Of a DNA stretch of 11,918 nt, positions 1-6,643 are shown one piece after another. Under the pieces are notes generated by a model. That model was not told the DNA's origin and searched no databases. It worked only from the letters and a program-made list of their open reading frames with translations. The first letter of the stretch is position 1, and every line of letters begins with the position of its first letter. The stretch lies in the NCBI RefSeq assembly GCF_039594555.1, contig NZ_JBCNNF010000207.1:1-11918 (forward strand). Reading direction: 5' to 3'. The stretch comes from Inquilinus sp039594555. GTDB lineage: Bacteria > Pseudomonadota > Alphaproteobacteria > DSM-16000 > Inquilinaceae. The translations under genes and the position numbers were made by a program.

Positions 1-702
1 GAAGAGCGTGGCCTCGACATCGACCACCCGCTGCATCGCCGGCTTGTCCAGGATCCCGTCCCGGTCCGGCAGGGTGTAGTCGAACTCGCTTCCTGCCATT
101 TCCGCGAGGATTCGGGCCTGGCGCACCTGCAGGGCGAATTGCTGCAGCTTCAGGTCGGCATAGTCCTGCTCCGCGCCGATCATCTGCAGCGTGCCGCTCT
201 CACTGGTGAACTGGGCGCGCCGCAGGCCGCCGCCGATGGCCACCAGCTCCAGCGCGGTCATCCCGGGCCGGAACTGGAACTGCCCGGGCCGGTCGACATC
301 GCCGACGACGAACACCGGGGCATACTCCTCAATGGCGACCCGAACGGCGTTGCCGGCCTGGAGATACTGGCTCAGCCCCTGGCCGATCCGGTCGGCGATC
401 TCGCCGGGCGTCAGCCCGGCCGCCGTCAGGTCGCCAAGCAGCGGGTAGCTGATGCTGCCATCCGGACCGACCGGGAACTTGCCCGAATACGCCTCCTGGC
501 CGGCGACGGTGATCGTCAGCCTGTCGCCCGGACCGATCCTGTAGGGCTGGATGCCGTCGGCGAGCGCGTGTCCGGAGCAGATCGAGGCGGCCATGCCGGC
601 GAGAAGCAGCAGGGCGAGATGCGTCCGCGGCAAACGGCGGCGTGGCGTCGGCGAAGGGGTGAGAAGGGACATGGGTCTGGAGTCCAGGGGCTGTCGAGAC
701 AT
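1..702 (-). CDS. Polysaccharide export protein, Wza/ExoF-like (partial, C-terminus beyond left edge)
   Basis: Outer-membrane or periplasmic polysaccharide export protein; 234 codons are visible and the frame runs open through base 1. My translation of the reverse strand gives a basic N-terminus, a hydrophobic core (LALLLLAGMAAS, about residues 31-42) and an ALA-D signal-peptidase-like site near residue 48. The poly-export domain begins at YRIGPGDRLTITV (about 54-66) and continues through VGPDGSISYPLLGDL. An SLBB-type segment follows with VFVVGDVDRPGQFQFRPG (about 131-148). Family knowledge: such proteins form or feed the export channel for exopolysaccharide and work with a Wzz/ExoP-type partner, here encoded directly upstream with a 4-bp gap. 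I chose the ATG at 702; an in-frame ATG at 672 also keeps the signal peptide. Cys42 is not in a good lipobox (Ile at -1), so a lipoprotein is unlikely. Wza versus ExoF subtype cannot be settled without the C-terminus. Confidence 0.9.
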   Translation of the reverse strand, partial: MSRQPLDSRPMSLLTPSPTPRRRLPRTHLALLLLAGMAASICSGHALADGIQPYRIGPGDRLTITVAGQEAYSGKFPVGPDGSISYPLLGDLTAAGLTPGEIADRIGQGLSQYLQAGNAVRVAIEEYAPVFVVGDVDRPGQFQFRPGMTALELVAIGGGLRRAQFTSESGTLQMIGAEQDYADLKLQQFALQVRQARILAEMAGSEFDYTLPDRDGILDKPAMQRVVDVEATLF

Positions 703-706
703 GGCG

Positions 707-2908
707 TCAGGCTTCCCGCACCACGGTCAACTCGTCCTTGACCTCATAGGGACGGAGACGCGGGAGCGTGCCGTCGGCCGGTGCCGAAGCCGGATCGCCG
801 ATATCGTCGCGATCGGGCTGGCTGCCCTGCACGCCGTTCAGGACGAGGCCGGAGACCGGCGCTCCGTGGAAGGACAGCCGCCGGATGCAGGATGAGAGGG
901 CGGCACGGGTGGTCTTGCCCCAGCGGACGACAACCAGCACGGAGTCGACGAGCAGCCCGAGCTGGGTCGCACTCGTGGAGGCTTCGACCGAGCCGAGATC
1001 GATGACGATCCGGTCGTAGCGCTTGCGCAGCTGCGCCAGGAGATTCCGGAACCCGGCCTCGTCGAGGAGATGCTCGGCGGCATGCCGGTCCGGCGCCGCG
1101 GCGATCACATGCATCGGCGAGATCCGGTCGGTGGCGGCCGCCTCATCCAGGCGCCGCCCGTCCCGGATCAGATCCAGCAGCCGGACCTCCGGCTCGATGC
1201 CGATCAACGACGCCACCGTGGGATTGCGCAGGTCGGCATCGACCAGGACGACCTTCTGGCCGGACATCGCCATTGACCGAGCCAGGGTGATGCACAGCGT
1301 GGTCTTGCCATCGCCGCTGCCCCCGGACGTGACCGCCACGACCTGAGCTCGCCGCATCGCCGGGGCGAGGAGCAAGGATGTCCCGAGGCGACGCGCCGCG
1401 GCGCTGAAATCCGATCTCGGCGCCTTCACCACGGCGGCATGCGTGGGAACGGCGGGGGTCGCCCGCAGCTGCGGCACGAGATCGAAGATCGGCAGGCCGG
1501 TGATTTCATCGAGATCACGCCGCGACCGGATCCGGGTGTCGAAGGTCTCCCGCAGCGAGGCGATGCCGATGCCGAGGCCGGATCCGGCGAGGAGGCTGAG
1601 GACCACGAACGGCACGATCTTCGGCGTCGCCGGAAAGCCGGGGGCTTCGGCCCGGGATATCATCCGGGCTTCGGGCAGCGCCAGGCCGTCCTGCTCGATG
1701 GTCTGCTTGTATCGCGTCAGATAGCTTTCATAGACCGTCCGGTTGGCGCTGGCTTCGCGTTCGAGCTGGCTCAGCTGGAGCTGGGCCGCGCTGGCGGTCG
1801 ACTGCGCCGCTTCCGCCTGCTCGAACTCCGCCTGCAGGACGCCCTCCTTCCGCCGCTCGACGTCAACATCATTGGCCAGGCTGGCGACCACGCGGTCCAC
1901 CTCCTGCCTGATCTGCTGCTTGAGCGAGGCCTGCTGCGACCGGAGCATCGGCAGGTCCGCGCTCTTGGTCACCCCGGTATCCTCATATCCGGAAAGCTGG
2001 CGATCGACCTTCGCCTGCTCCGATCGCAGACTCTGGATGATGGCGGATCCCAGCACGGCGCCGAAGGAATCGAGGCCGGTGTCGCTGCCGGCCAGGGCCG
2101 TCGCGGTCTGATAGCGAGCCTCCGCCGCGGCACGATCGGACCGTGCCTGCGCCAAAGCACTGTTCAAGGCGCTCAATCGCTGCGCCTCCAGGCTGGTGCC
2201 TTGGGAAACGACCAGCCCAGACTTTTGTCGAAAGGCTTCGACCGCGCTTTCCGATCCTTCGAGCTGCTTGCGCAGATCCCCCAGCTTGGCGCCGAGCCAT
2301 TCAGTGGCGTGCCGGGTCGCAGCTGCCTGGGTATCGGCCTGATAATCGAGATAGGCCTCGCCGAAGGCGTTTGCGACGGTGGCCGCGTAGGCGGGGTCGG
2401 TGGCGGTGAACATGATGAAGATCGTGTAGGACCGGCCATCGTTGCTGACCGTCAGATTGTCGAGCAGCCGATCGATCCCGTCGCGTTGGCTCTCCGGCTC
2501 CTGGGCGTCGGCCGGCGCGTCCGCCTGGCCGATGATCAGCCTCGCGATCTTCGTCTTCAGCGATGGGGCGGGCGGCGGAGGCGTGATGCCCTGCCGTCCC
2601 AGCCGCTCCAGCACGCGCTCGGCCATCAGCCGGGAATTGATGATGTCCAGCTCGGTCCTGAGCACCGGGCTCTCTTGCGGCAGGGGCGAGAGAACCGCCT
2701 CGGTCGAGAGGATCTGGAGGCGCCGAAGATCGAGCGCGACCACCGCCTCGGCGTTGTAGCGGCGCGGTGACGCTGAGTAGAGGGCCAGCCCCACGGCAAC
2801 CGAGACCAGCGCTGGAATGGCAATCGACAGCTTGCGACGCCTCAGGAACCGCAGGTAGTTGGCCAAACCAGATGGCTGGCGCGAAGTCGTCTGTTTCGAC
2901 ACGATCAC
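707..2908 (-). CDS. Exopolysaccharide co-polymerase with C-terminal BY-kinase-type ATPase domain (Wzz/ExoP-like)
   Basis: Inner-membrane chain-length regulator fused to a tyrosine-kinase-type P-loop ATPase, expected to control polymerisation and export of exopolysaccharide with the adjacent exporter. From the GTG at 2908 the protein is 733 aa. There is a first membrane helix (about 29-45), a Wzz-type periplasmic region with a long Ala/Gln/Glu/Arg-rich coiled coil (about 210-400), a PEAPGFPATPK-like segment written here RAEAPGFPATPK, and a second helix (about 431-451). The ATPase domain has Walker A GGSGDGKTT (about 529-537), Walker A' VVLVDADLRNP (about 553-563) and Walker B-like RIVIDLGSV (about 633-641). 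The usual DTPP after Walker B is replaced by DLGS, and the C-terminal tail has a single Tyr (RLRPYEVKDE) rather than a Tyr cluster. The frame continues upstream to an ATG at 2932 and a TTG at 2959, but neither has a good ribosome site, while the GTG at 2908 has AGGA 8 nt upstream. Confidence 0.93.
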   Translation of the reverse strand: MIVSKQTTSRQPSGLANYLRFLRRRKLSIAIPALVSVAVGLALYSASPRRYNAEAVVALDLRRLQILSTEAVLSPLPQESPVLRTELDIINSRLMAERVLERLGRQGITPPPPAPSLKTKIARLIIGQADAPADAQEPESQRDGIDRLLDNLTVSNDGRSYTIFIMFTATDPAYAATVANAFGEAYLDYQADTQAAATRHATEWLGAKLGDLRKQLEGSESAVEAFRQKSGLVVSQGTSLEAQRLSALNSALAQARSDRAAAEARYQTATALAGSDTGLDSFGAVLGSAIIQSLRSEQAKVDRQLSGYEDTGVTKSADLPMLRSQQASLKQQIRQEVDRVVASLANDVDVERRKEGVLQAEFEQAEAAQSTASAAQLQLSQLEREASANRTVYESYLTRYKQTIEQDGLALPEARMISRAEAPGFPATPKIVPFVVLSLLAGSGLGIGIASLRETFDTRIRSRRDLDEITGLPIFDLVPQLRATPAVPTHAAVVKAPRSDFSAAARRLGTSLLLAPAMRRAQVVAVTSGGSGDGKTTLCITLARSMAMSGQKVVLVDADLRNPTVASLIGIEPEVRLLDLIRDGRRLDEAAATDRISPMHVIAAAPDRHAAEHLLDEAGFRNLLAQLRKRYDRIVIDLGSVEASTSATQLGLLVDSVLVVVRWGKTTRAALSSCIRRLSFHGAPVSGLVLNGVQGSQPDRDDIGDPASAPADGTLPRLRPYEVKDELTVVREA

Positions 2909-2916
2909 TTCGGTTG

Positions 2917-2920
2917 TCCT
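2917..2920 (-). promoter_or_regulatory. Ribosome binding site deciding the GTG start of the co-polymerase/kinase
   Basis: The reverse strand reads AAAGGACAACCGAAGTG: AGGA, 8 nt, then GTG at 2908. The ATG at 2932 and TTG at 2959 in the same frame lack a comparable purine tract at a usable distance. This is why the shorter protein was chosen. It remains an inference from one weak-to-moderate motif. Confidence 0.5.
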
Positions 2921-2993
2921 TTGCCAAGCCATCTGAAAGTTGTTCGCCAGTATAACCAATTACGCTTGCAAATAGTCGTCAGATGATGGGTAT

Positions 2994-3791
2994 TTAGTGA
3001 GAATCTCTGCGCTTATCGGCAGTGCCATTGGAGAAGAGATCGTTGATCTTGAAGGCAACCTCGGTTCTATTTCTTGCTTTGAGCTTCTTCATGATATTTC
3101 TAATATGTACTTTTACGGTGCTCTCGCAAAGATTGAGCTCATAAGCGATGATCTTGTTGGCCTTGCCGCGCCTCAAGGCGTCGACGACCGCCGCTTGGCG
3201 GGATGTGAAGAGGGTGCTCAGCGTCGTTTGCGGCGAGGTCGTCTCCGCAACCATGTGCTTGTGTATGGCTGTCAGGCTGCTGGCCGGCACGAATGTGCCG
3301 CCGGCGCGGGCGAGACGGATCGCCTCGATCGCCACATCGAGGCCGACACTCGTCGGAATATAGCTGCGGGCGCCATATTCCAGGATCTTCATGATATGGC
3401 TCAGCCCGTCGAGATCGCCGATGGCAATGACCGGAATATCTTTGAATTGAGCGACAAGTTCCGCGATGTCGGCCTGCACCTCGGCATCGCCGCTGTCGCG
3501 CGCACCCAAGCTGAAGAGTATGGCTGATGCGGGCCTGTGCAGTTCGTTTGCCCGTCGCCATTCCTCGATTGATCCGAAGGAATGGACCCTGATGCCGACA
3601 TTGTTCGCCGCTAGCCCCCGAGCGAGACACTCCCTGTCGAGGGTTCGGCTATCGATGATGATGATGCTGTCGGTGTGCAGCCATCCTCTGGCCTGTGCGT
3701 GCCCTCTCGCGCCAGCGAATGCGATGTCCGGTCCAAGGATATCGAGGCCTTCATCGGTGGGGCTGTCTGCCGATTCAATCTGGTACGACAT
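2994..3791 (-). CDS. LuxR/NarL-type transcriptional regulator with degenerate receiver domain
   Basis: DNA-binding regulator of 265 aa. About residues 40-170 have the fold pattern of a response-regulator receiver (SIIIIDSRTLDREC at the first strand, PASAILFSLG at the third, GARSYIPTSVG near the end). The C-terminal HTH_LuxR domain is at about 193-250, starting FTSRQAAVVDALRRGKANK and continuing through STVKVHIRNIMKKLKARNRTE. Key receiver residues appear lost: the second acidic residue of the first strand is Ser48 after Asp47, the phospho-acceptor position after ILF is Ser95, and the usual Lys of the last strand is Thr146. Known for such proteins: they act without classical phosphorylation. 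The ATG at 3791 is supported by AAGGGG (3800-3805) with an 8-nt spacer. The gene sits 85 bp upstream of the co-polymerase gene on the same strand, so control of the exopolysaccharide genes is the likely role; target and signal are unknown. Confidence 0.9.
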   Translation of the reverse strand: MSYQIESADSPTDEGLDILGPDIAFAGARGHAQARGWLHTDSIIIIDSRTLDRECLARGLAANNVGIRVHSFGSIEEWRRANELHRPASAILFSLGARDSGDAEVQADIAELVAQFKDIPVIAIGDLDGLSHIMKILEYGARSYIPTSVGLDVAIEAIRLARAGGTFVPASSLTAIHKHMVAETTSPQTTLSTLFTSRQAAVVDALRRGKANKIIAYELNLCESTVKVHIRNIMKKLKARNRTEVAFKINDLFSNGTADKRRDSH

Positions 3792-4179
3792 ATCTGCTAC
3801 CCCTTGCGTCAGTCAGTGCGCATAAATGTTTCCTTAGTTTTATTTTATTTTTACGAACTTTTGTTCGATTGTTGCACTCGTGTTCGTGGCAAGGATCCAG
3901 GATCCCTTCTCTATAGCGCAAGAATTATTAAGAATTTATTTGGTGTTCAGTAGTCTATCTTTCAGCATATCGCAATAATATAAGAGTGCTCTGCAAATGT
4001 CTCTAACACAAGTTAACCAAGGCCTACCTCTTTCGGGTGGAGTTCGTTCTCGTCGATAGGTGTTTGGTCTAGCGTCGGCGGAGTCTGCCACCTCGAATCT
4101 ACTAGAAAGTGTGGTGGTTGAATCGGGTGCCCCTCAATGGTGTGCCGAAAGTGCAAGGCGGGTCTCGATCATTCCGGCG
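3792..4179. other. 388-bp intergenic stretch, partly A+T-rich, upstream of the LuxR-type gene
   Basis: No ORF here looks like a real protein; the plus-strand frames that cross it are antisense extensions over the regulator gene. The half next to the regulator (about 3826-3990) is A+T-rich with T-runs on the plus strand, as expected of a promoter region. It holds the inverted repeat at 3854-3867 and two GGATCC hexamers one base apart (3893-3898 and 3900-3905). I found no convincing hairpin with a T-tract that would end the epimerase transcript. Confidence 0.5.
3854..3867 (-). promoter_or_regulatory. Candidate operator: inverted repeat CGAAC-TTTT-GTTCG
   Basis: A perfect 5-bp inverted repeat around TTTT lies 63 bp upstream of the regulator start. 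On the reverse strand it is followed by a run containing TAAAAT (forward 3842-3847), which could serve as a -10 element, so the repeat would fall between -35 and -10. No T-run follows it on the reverse strand, so it is a poor terminator in the direction of transcription. Five base pairs can occur by chance. Confidence 0.3.
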
Positions 4180-5208
4180 CTAATCAGGGCTGTTGAAGCC
4201 CGATGGGTGGTCGACGTGCCATCTCCAGGCTGATCGAATGATGGTCGCGAGATCGCTGTTGGCCGGCTGCCAGCCGAGGTCGCTTCGGATCCGGTCGGTG
4301 CAGGCGACCAGCGTCGACGGATCACCGTTCCTGCGCGGCCGACGCCTCACCGGGATATGACGGCCGGACTCCCGCTCGACCGCATGCACGATATCCCTGA
4401 CGCTGTACCCTCGGCCGCTGCCGACATTGTATCGCAGATGGCCTGCCGTCCTGAGGGCGAGCAGGGCCTTCACATGTGCATCCGCGAGGTCAAGGACATG
4501 GACATAGTCCCGCACGCATGTCCCGTCCGCGGTGGGATAGTCGTCGCCGAAGATGTCGACGCCGTCCCTCAGTCTCAACGCTGCCTGGATGACGATCGGA
4601 ATGAGATGGGTTTCTGGATCGTGAGCCTCGCCGAGATCAGCGGAGAACAGCGCCCCCGAGGCGTTGAAGTAGCGGAGCGCGGCGGTCCGGATGCCTGTCG
4701 TGGTGTCGAGCCAGTGCAATACCCGCTCACACATCGCTTTGGATTCGCCATAGGGATTGTCCGGCCGTACCGGCGCGTCTTCGGCCACGGGCCGTGGCGC
4801 TTCGGCGCCGAAGATGCTGGCCGTCGATGAGAGCAGGAAGCTGGAGACGCCGATCTCCGCCGAGGCTTTGGCCAGGTTCAGGGTAATGGCGAGGTTGTGG
4901 GCGATATAGCGCAGGGGATCCCGATACGAATCCCCAACCAGGCTGAGAGCCGCGAAATTCATCACCGCGGTAGGGCTGCACTCCGCGAAGGCACGGGACA
5001 CCTGCGTGATATCGCGCGCATCGCAGTGGATGAAGCGGGCGCAGGACGGAACGGCGTGGCGATGTCCAGTGGACAGATCGTCGAGGACGGTGACCCTGAA
5101 GCCGAGACGGCATAGAAGCCAGGCCACATGGCTCCCGACATAGCCCGCCCCTCCTGCCACCAGCACATGCTCGTCCGGCAAAGGGGTTGCCGGGGTCAGG
5201 TTGATCAT
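4180..5208 (-). CDS. galE: UDP-glucose 4-epimerase (extended SDR family)
   Basis: Cytoplasmic enzyme interconverting UDP-glucose and UDP-galactose with bound NAD, supplying galactosyl precursors for polysaccharide. From the ATG at 5208 the protein is 342 aa, the normal size for the family. Visible motifs are the nucleotide-binding GGAGYVG (19-25), DDLSTGH (43-49), NFAALSLVGDS (84-94), the SSTASIFG active-site segment (127-134, Thr at the catalytic Ser/Thr place), the NPYGESK catalytic Tyr/Lys motif (151-157), RYFNASGA (179-186), and the C-terminal CVRDYVHVLDLADAH typical of GalE. The frame extends upstream to a TTG at 5292, but AAGGA lies 7 nt before the ATG at 5208, so that start is preferred. 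The gene is 80 bp downstream of the Crp/Fnr-type gene on the same strand and may be co-transcribed with it. In rhizobial exopolysaccharide loci the same enzyme is called ExoB. Specificity for UDP-Glc rather than a related sugar nucleotide is inferred from overall similarity. Confidence 0.93.
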   Translation of the reverse strand: MINLTPATPLPDEHVLVAGGAGYVGSHVAWLLCRLGFRVTVLDDLSTGHRHAVPSCARFIHCDARDITQVSRAFAECSPTAVMNFAALSLVGDSYRDPLRYIAHNLAITLNLAKASAEIGVSSFLLSSTASIFGAEAPRPVAEDAPVRPDNPYGESKAMCERVLHWLDTTTGIRTAALRYFNASGALFSADLGEAHDPETHLIPIVIQAALRLRDGVDIFGDDYPTADGTCVRDYVHVLDLADAHVKALLALRTAGHLRYNVGSGRGYSVRDIVHAVERESGRHIPVRRRPRRNGDPSTLVACTDRIRSDLGWQPANSDLATIIRSAWRWHVDHPSGFNSPD

Positions 5209-5215
5209 ATCGATG

Positions 5216-5220
5216 TCCTT
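5216..5220 (-). promoter_or_regulatory. Ribosome binding site AAGGA of the epimerase gene
   Basis: The reverse strand reads AAGGACATCGATATG, a strong purine tract 7 nt before the ATG at 5208. It decides the start in favour of the 342-aa protein over the longer frame from TTG at 5292. Confidence 0.65.
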
Positions 5221-5288
5221 GGCATGAGTGAGAGCGCGCGCCGCTTCTGCGGCCTTGCGCCCCTTGAGAGGTTTATCGACGGCGAAGA

Positions 5289-6020
5289 TCAACTCGAAGC
5301 GAGAGATCCGAGAGTGCCGCTCGAGGGGAGCGTCTCGACTTGCGCCAATGAGATCAGGTTGTGGGGATCCTGGATCTCGACCTCGCCGTTCCGGAACATC
5401 AGAATCCGACGTTCGCGGAGGTGTCGCAGCACCCGATTCACATGGATGGACGACAGGCCCAGGGCGTCGGCGATGTCGGCCTGGGTCAGCGGGCAGCGAA
5501 AGCTGTTGCGGGTGCCCAGGCCGACGATTTCCAGGCGGGTGCCGAGCTCCAGAAGGAAATGCGAGACCCGTGAGAGGGCTGGTCGCCGCCCGACGCTGAC
5601 GAGGCGCTCAGCCAGGAGTTCGCTATCCTGGTTCGCGATCAGGACCAGTGCCAGCGCGAGGCGTGGCCAGTCTCTGAACAAGGAAGGGATCAAGCGGCTG
5701 TGAATCTCCACAGCTTCGACTTGCCCGATCGTGCGAAGCCCCTGGGGGATGCCGAGAAGGCTGGTCCGGAGCCCGGCAATGTCACCGGGAAGAATGATAT
5801 CGATCAGCTGACGATCGCCGTTGCCGAGATGCCTATACGTATATCCCCAGCCCTTCAGGATAATGAGGGCCGATTTTCCTAGTCTCCATCCCGGTGTTAT
5901 TCCCGGATCGAGATGGATGCGTCGGCGATTATGCAGGTGTTTTAGAATATCTATTTCCTCTTTGGAGAGTTGTATGAGTCGCCGTATCCGGAGCATCAGC
6001 GGCATGAAGCTATCATCCAT
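5289..6020 (-). CDS. Crp/Fnr-family transcriptional regulator
   Basis: DNA-binding regulator of 243 aa from the ATG at 6020. About residues 15-125 form the cyclic-nucleotide-binding-type beta-roll (KSALIILKGWGYTYRHL, then LIDIILPGDIAGLRTSLLG). A dimerisation helix follows (about 117-140). The C-terminal HTH_Crp domain runs from about 145 to 215, with CPLTQADIADALGLSS and the recognition helix HVNRVLRHLRERRIL (about 193-207). Only one Cys is present (just before the HTH), so an FNR-type iron-sulfur cluster is excluded, and the canonical FGE...RS cAMP-binding signature is not evident; the ligand is therefore unknown. The frame extends to a TTG at 6062 without a good ribosome site; in-frame ATGs at 6005 and 5996 are alternatives, so the start is uncertain. 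The gene lies 80 bp upstream of the epimerase gene on the same strand and is preceded by an A+T-rich region. Control of the exopolysaccharide genes is inferred from position only. Confidence 0.9.
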   Translation of the reverse strand: MDDSFMPLMLRIRRLIQLSKEEIDILKHLHNRRRIHLDPGITPGWRLGKSALIILKGWGYTYRHLGNGDRQLIDIILPGDIAGLRTSLLGIPQGLRTIGQVEAVEIHSRLIPSLFRDWPRLALALVLIANQDSELLAERLVSVGRRPALSRVSHFLLELGTRLEIVGLGTRNSFRCPLTQADIADALGLSSIHVNRVLRHLRERRILMFRNGEVEIQDPHNLISLAQVETLPSSGTLGSLASS

Positions 6021-6100
6021 ATTTTTGCTCAGATGTGGGTTCCGTGTGGCGTATTTTGACAATTAATGGAATATAATCTCTGATTGGAAGGCGCCGATAT

Positions 6101-6397
6101 ATGGTAAATTTGTATATAATATCACCAATATCGAAATATATTGCGGTCTATATTTTGGATAACATCAGTGAATCGGAGTATGGATTGACATCCAATATGT
6201 CGATGATTGCCGAAGGCTACTGTTCGGGAGAAGGTGCGGTATACTCCGGACGGGACGAAAGGTGGACGAAGCAAGCCGGTGCATCATCCTTGTTGCCCTC
6301 TCCAATCGGTCGAGAGGTGGAGGAGGCCGCATCAGATGGGATGGCCAGAATCGTGATCCAGATCAAATCAGCTGAGAGTGATGCATTGCACTCGTGA
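6101..6397 (+). CDS. Doubtful small ORF, divergent from the Crp/Fnr-type gene (98 aa, unrecognised)
   Basis: This is the only plus-strand ORF here with any support. GGAAGG (6086-6091) lies 9 nt before the ATG, and TATAAT (6072-6077) lies upstream. The protein has an Ile/Tyr-rich N-terminus and a polar remainder, and I recognise no family. Codon third positions are not strongly G/C-biased, unlike the neighbouring genes, and an 84-aa ORF lies opposite it on the minus strand (6217-6471). The near-palindrome at 6184-6204 would fall inside it. It may equally be non-coding intergenic DNA. Confidence 0.2.
   Translation: MVNLYIISPISKYIAVYILDNISESEYGLTSNMSMIAEGYCSGEGAVYSGRDERWTKQAGASSLLPSPIGREVEEAASDGMARIVIQIKSAESDALHS
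6184..6204. promoter_or_regulatory. 21-bp near-palindrome, candidate operator
   Basis: ATTGACAT and ATGTCGAT flank a 5-bp centre CCAAT; seven of eight arm positions pair, the exception being T opposite G. Size and symmetry suit a dimeric helix-turn-helix protein such as a LuxR- or Crp-type regulator. It lies 164 bp upstream of the chosen Crp/Fnr-type start, rather far for simple autoregulation. It does not match a textbook CRP or FNR consensus (TTGAT-N4-ATCAA for FNR). Confidence 0.35.
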
Positions 6398-6643
6398 GGA
6401 TCCGTCGATCCCGCCGAATTGCAGATATCGCCATGCCACTCAGGATAACCGTGATCGTGACGCGTAAGCATGGCCCGACGACACGCGGTATGTCTCCCGT
6501 ACCACGGCTATCCTCGTTGTGATCGGAACGGCCGACGCCGGCGATCCTCGGCTGGCCGAAGAGATCCGATTCGAGAGCAACTCGGAGGACAATAGCCGCG
6601 GGAGTGGAGGCAGCCGGTTTTCAGCGATGATCTCCGCCGTGCA

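Larger units (their letters stand above)
6021..6643. other. About 620-bp stretch between the Crp/Fnr-type gene and the large modular gene
   Basis: The part next to the regulator (about 6060-6220) is markedly A+T-rich and probably carries its promoter. It holds the near-palindrome at 6184-6204 and a smaller inverted repeat CAATAT-CGAAAT-ATATTG at 6126-6143. The remainder (about 6220-6643) returns to G+C-rich sequence and has only doubtful short ORFs. I saw no clear rho-independent terminator after the large gene; TCGGC-TG-GCCGA near 6550 has too short a loop and no T-tract. Confidence 0.5.

Noticed and set aside
571..579. Lipoprotein signal at Cys42 of the export protein
   Set aside because: The residue before Cys is Ile, which does not fit the lipobox, and an ALA-D signal-peptidase I type site follows.
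1439..2770. 443-codon plus-strand ORF
   Set aside because: It lies opposite the co-polymerase gene, which has clear Walker motifs, membrane helices and a coiled coil. The plus-strand translation is Arg/Gly/Leu-rich with no recognisable domain, as expected of antisense in G+C-rich coding DNA.
3893..3905. Two GGATCC hexamers one base apart as an attachment site or cloning junction
   Set aside because: Too short to mean anything by themselves; no flanking repeats or mobile-element genes are nearby.
6056..6077. TTGACA and TATAAT on the plus strand as a sigma-70 promoter
   Set aside because: Both hexamers are perfect, but the spacing is only 10 bp, far from the usual 16-18.
6475..6643. Plus-strand frame reading YVSRTTAILVVIGTADAG and onward
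   Set aside because: It looked protein-like but has no proper start after an in-frame TAA near 6466-6470 and stops soon after 6670, antisense to the large gene.
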